Below, piece after piece: positions 60,773 to 64,000 of a stretch of DNA of 64,000 bases. Under the pieces are notes generated by a model. The model worked only from the letters and a program-made list of their open reading frames with translations, did not search any database and was not told the origin of the DNA. Every line of letters begins with the position of its first letter. Positions within the stretch are counted from its first letter, which is position 1. The stretch comes from Axinella damicornis (lineage: Eukaryota > Porifera > Demospongiae > Axinellida > Axinellidae), in assembly GCA_963931865.1 (NCBI GenBank), contig OZ007518.1, positions 7,306,361 through 7,370,360 of the forward strand, in the 5' to 3' direction. The position numbers and the translations under genes were made by a program.

Positions 60773-61567
60773 TCAAGGCTTGATACATGCACCAAGCATT
60801 GCTTCATAGCTAGGACGGCAGTCATCAATGCATTGCACTACATCTTCAGGTAGCTGGTCTAACGGGACGGGCTTCTGCTCCTCAGGTTTGATTCGTATGA
60901 ATCCGGATGAAGCTTTCAATGTTCTGTGGTACTCAGCCCAGATGTCAGGGCCTGGCACAGGACAGGGCTCCCATGTTGTCATACGAGGCTCATACCGGAT
61001 CCCAACATTGTCACAGTAGCTTCTCATCATCTCCTCAGGGTAAGCTTGCAGATCAGCTGCATCGATGACGATTGGAGGCCTGCCAATACGATTTTTAACC
61101 AAGTTGTACAATTTGAGCAACTCACGGTAGCCGAGGAGAGTTTCATGTGTGTCCAATCCATCATACCCTAAGTAGTTGTCAGTACTTGTAATCACCTTGT
61201 AGTGGGAGTAGATGGCCCTTTCTGGATCTCTGATCAAGAAGGTGTGGATAATACCTGCATCAAGAATTTCTTGGCGCATGGGGTCCGGTAGGCAATAAGC
61301 CATCTCCTTGCTGAACACCAGATCGATCCCTGGGTAGTCCTGAAGAAGCAGAGCCTTGGAAGTTGCATACGTCGGCTCACATTCCAGCCCAACTGGCACG
61401 AATTCGGGCTCGAAGTTAGAGCACTGGCGGTCGGGAACTGGACCGAAGTAATACGGCCAGCTGAAAAGCTCGAACCAACACTTGCTGTTGCTCAGCGTCG
61501 AGATGGAGCGATAGAAAACAGAGGAAAGACTTCTTAGTGTACACCATAATATAACTCGCTTCGTCAT
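60773..61567 (-). CDS. Sulfotransferase-like P-loop protein (264 aa, intronless)
   Basis: The ATG at 61567 gives 264 residues. The N-terminal beta-strand and loop RVILWCTLRSLSSVFYRSI corresponds to the PAPS 5'-phosphosulfate-binding loop of the family, which usually reads PRSxST; here Leu replaces Pro. The segment HTFLIRDPERAIYSHYK (about residues 108-124) matches the 3'-phosphate-binding motif (FLxRDPxxxxxS). The C-terminal part (WEPCPVPGPDIWAEYHRTLKAS) is like that of a group of short sulfotransferase-like proteins of marine invertebrates and bacteria, some misnamed as aminotransferase-like. There is no signal or membrane anchor, so it is probably cytosolic and unlike Golgi carbohydrate sulfotransferases. 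Substrate unknown. Like the dehydrogenase nearby it has no introns. Confidence 0.75.
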   Translation of the reverse strand: MTKRVILWCTLRSLSSVFYRSISTLSNSKCWFELFSWPYYFGPVPDRQCSNFEPEFVPVGLECEPTYATSKALLLQDYPGIDLVFSKEMAYCLPDPMRQEILDAGIIHTFLIRDPERAIYSHYKVITSTDNYLGYDGLDTHETLLGYRELLKLYNLVKNRIGRPPIVIDAADLQAYPEEMMRSYCDNVGIRYEPRMTTWEPCPVPGPDIWAEYHRTLKASSGFIRIKPEEQKPVPLDQLPEDVVQCIDDCRPSYEAMLGACIKP

Positions 61568-61906
61568 GATGACCGGTTCATGGATTAGCTAGTTCGAATC
61601 CCCGATTCAGTACGGATCGCGGAGGAGGTAATTTCGTCATATGACTTTATGGCCTGCCGCTACATATAGTACATGTGGCCTGCTAAGAGCACCAGGAAAG
61701 ACCAGGAAAGACAAGGAAAGAGTTGTTACTTTGGCATGGCCAGTCCAAGGTTTTAAAATGATACAGACAAACCAGAGAAGTTGATGCAATAGGGTGAACA
61801 GCATGCAAATTGGAATGTGTCCTCTGTTGGGTGGTTTCACTATAGCTAGAGCTATATAGAGGCCTGTGTGGCTATAGGCATTTCACTTGCTTATGCTTTA
61901 CACTAG

Positions 61907-62117
61907 CCTGGAGGTTCAACCATGAGCTTGTTTTCAACCAAAACGTTTCGACCACACTGTGGTGGTCTTCTTCAGTGGTAGCTAATACAACATAGCTAGC
62001 ACATCAACAGGCACTTCATAGATCATTTGTGTACCTGTAAAGTGTCTGTTGATGCTACTGAAGAGCAGTGTGGTTGAAACATTTGGTTGAAAACAAGTTC
62101 TTTGTTGAACCTCCAGG
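61907..62117. mobile_element. 211-bp fold-back element
   Basis: CCTGGAGGTTCAACCATGAG and AAGTTCTTTGTTGAACCTCC end the element. Inner arms GCTTGTTTTCAACCAAAACG and GGTTGAAAACAAG also pair. There is no coding capacity. Confidence 0.8.
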
Positions 62118-62120
62118 ATA

Positions 62121-62521
62121 TAGAGCGTTTTCATTGACGTCACATGACGTGATCGGCTCGTTAAAGTTGTTGCTATAGCAACCAAAATTTATTTGACAAA
62201 AGTTGGACGATTGTAGAATGCAAATTTAAAATATGAGAATAATTGGAAACACCACTAAAAAGTTATCAGCCTTAGTATTTTAGTGCTCTCCATAGAAATG
62301 TATATATGGGAAATTTGCCTGGTGTACAGTTTTGGTACACCAGCACTTTTCACCCTACATTTTCTATGGAGAGTACCAAACTTCTGAGGCTTATAACTTT
62401 TTAATAGCAGCACGATTTTCTTTCATACTTGAGGATTGCATTCTAAGCTACTTGCAAAATAATTTTGGTTGCCATAGCAACAAGATTAACATTTGATGAC
62501 GTCACATGAAAACGCTCTATA
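62121..62521. mobile_element. 400-bp fold-back element abutting the previous one
   Basis: TAGAGCGTTTTCATTGACGT on the left pairs with GACGTCACATGAAAACGCTC on the right, and inner GTTGCTATAGCAACCAAAAT pairs with ATTTTGGTTGCCATAGCAAC. The outer CTAGTGTAAA and TTTACACTAG sequences suggest one element was inserted in another. Confidence 0.75.
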
Positions 62522-62913
62522 GCTACCTAGTGTAAATGACATGTAGCTAGTTAGCTACACAATTGTTCGATTTGATCAGTTACAGTTTATGTATCTCCTG
62601 GTGCTTCAAAGATAGTGGAGTTAGCTTAGGCTCATTCTAAGGCCACCTATAGTTGCTTGCAATACCGTTGTACTACAAATAACAGCTGTACTGGGACGTA
62701 CGCGGGTAGCCTGCGAACAAGGATAGATGTTGCAGTGCTGTATTATATCGTCCACAAGCAAGACCATCATTTTTGGTGTAAGATTTTATGCATTAGCTAG
62801 CAAAGGATGCATCAACCAGAATGATGTCATGATAGAACACATATAAACTAGAGTTGAGTGTATCATTACTGCAGTAGCTGCTAAAAGCTGCAGATCACCG
62901 CAATGTCACATGT
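62522..62913. other. Downstream flank of VWA-ITIH gene 3; nothing recognised
   Basis: No gene or repeat I can name, apart from A/T-rich sequence after the stop codon. Confidence 0.4.
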
Positions 62914-64000
62914 TTACTTGGGCTTGAACTTAAACTCAGTGGACAGGATACTGTCTACTCGGTAGTCCATGTATGTTCCGTCAATCAGTCCCTCTGCCTG
63001 CTCCCCTCGATTCATGGTGGCCCAGCACTTTTTACCACCAGTCGCATCCGGTAGCTCGTGCTTCAAGAATCCCCATACAGGACGCTGCTTCACAGCCACT
63101 GGTGTTTTGCCAGGAAGAATGAGAACCTTTTGGAGGCGATCGATTTGTATACCACCTCGCAAAAATTGGCCTGTTTATTCGGAGAGAAGATAGCATAATA
63201 TTATCTGCTACTCAAAAGGATACTTATTGCCAGTACACATGCAAGATTATGGGCTCCAATTTGGTGCCCACATGATCTGAATTTTGTCTCAACTTGGCAA
63301 CCAATCCCTACATGTATGTATCATTGATATCTTCGAATTTATCACCACCATTATCAGGGGTTAGTCATTGTGGGGTGAATTTTGAGTGCTAGCTACATGT
63401 AGCTCAGAGACCTTTCGACCAACAGCTGGCCTGGCCCTACATACTGTAAATTGGAAAGCAGGTCTAGCTAAAGGGGATTTGCTGAACTCAAAGTTACCTA
63501 TCACCTACCTGTGATACTAGCAGACAGCTGTGGTTCACTTTGTAGAGAGAGAGACTCCTAGACTGCAATATGCAATTGCAATGCAAAGTGACTTCAGATG
63601 CCACATAGCTACCCATTTAATCATCTTTCCAATTTGCTAGACACGTAAGTTTTATTTTAGCTTATAGCAAGCTTACGTAGCTTGTATATTACTTTACTTC
63701 AACTAGCTATGTACCCTGGGATTAATTAGTCATTATAAACTTCACCGTGTATTATAATTACTCTTCCTCACCAATAAGGCCATGTGAATCTTTGCTAAGT
63801 CTTCTCATACTCTGCCAGAACATTTCGAGGTGCTTTCGTGTGAATCTGACTGTGAACTGAAGTCCCACATCTTCCAGAATGAAACTCACACAGGGAGAGC
63901 CTTTGTGCTTTTTGGTATTGGACATGGAGGTGAGCACTTCACCATTTTTGAGGTGGAGTTTGCGTATATCTTTGGCATCCAGATTGATTTCATTCCCCAC
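62914..64000 (-). CDS. VWA-ITIH gene 3, partial (last two exons; continues beyond the window)
   Basis: The visible exons are 64000-63772 (partial) and 63170-62914. They match exons 4 and 5 of genes 1 and 2, including the phase 1 intron and an identical last-exon length of 257 bases. The protein keeps LILPGKTPVAVKQRPVWGF, KKCWATMNRGEQAEGLIDG and TYMDYRV, and ends in KFKPK instead of KFKNK. Exon 4 has one extra residue (MRRLSKDSHGLIG against MGSLRDSHGLIG). No stop or frameshift is visible. It lies in opposite orientation to the other two copies, so the family was also copied by inversion. The VWA part should lie beyond the window end. Confidence 0.85.

Noticed and set aside
61590..61612. GTTCGAATCCCC resembling a tRNA T-loop
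   Set aside because: No matching acceptor stem, A box or cloverleaf around it; probably chance.

Overview
The window looks like nuclear DNA of an early-branching animal, most likely a sponge. The genes are metazoan and multi-exon with canonical GT-AG introns. They include receptor tyrosine kinases with a semaphorin ectodomain, a death-domain/coiled-coil/Kelch protein and secreted hemicentin-type VWA proteins, and the DNA between them is full of short fold-back elements and minisatellites. The assignment to sponges is inference from gene content and style; no marker gene in the window proves it.

Layout. 264-2290 (minus): a three-exon death-domain/coiled-coil/Kelch gene. 2291-9478: no convincing gene; simple repeats, fold-back elements, and a TATA box in front of a G-quadruplex-type minisatellite at 8.75-9.13 kb. 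9479-18621 and 20005-31447 (both minus): two head-to-tail duplicated Sema receptor tyrosine kinase genes. I reconstructed all 13 exons of the first (904 residues) and 12 of 13 in the second; exon 3 of the second runs into a 20-bp minisatellite. 31.4-41.7 kb: mostly repeats, with one weak two-membrane-segment gene candidate at 34.5-35.4 kb. 41962-46594 and 51791-56862 (both plus): two tandem paralogues (940 and 938 residues) of a secreted protein that joins a hemicentin-like VWA domain to a C-terminal inter-alpha-trypsin-inhibitor heavy-chain domain. A third copy enters on the minus strand at 62914-64000 and is cut by the window end. 58068-59120 (plus): an intronless beta-hydroxyacid dehydrogenase of the 3-hydroxyisobutyrate dehydrogenase family. 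60773-61567 (minus): an intronless sulfotransferase-like gene.

The two main families are local duplications. The receptors keep identical intron phases and nearly all exon lengths. The VWA-ITIH genes keep five exons, every intron in phase 1, and a matching TATA promoter. The block containing the VWA-ITIH genes carries copies of one dispersed repeat on its flanks, one in inverted orientation. The receptors would act at the cell surface as Met-like signalling proteins. The VWA-ITIH proteins would be secreted to the extracellular matrix and keep the Asp-Pro-His-Phe motif that in vertebrate ITI heavy chains is the processing and glycosaminoglycan-linkage site.

The most interesting points are the VWA plus ITIH_C architecture, the minimal Sema-TM-kinase receptors without a complete PSI or any IPT domain, and several fold-back element families with identifiable target-site patterns.
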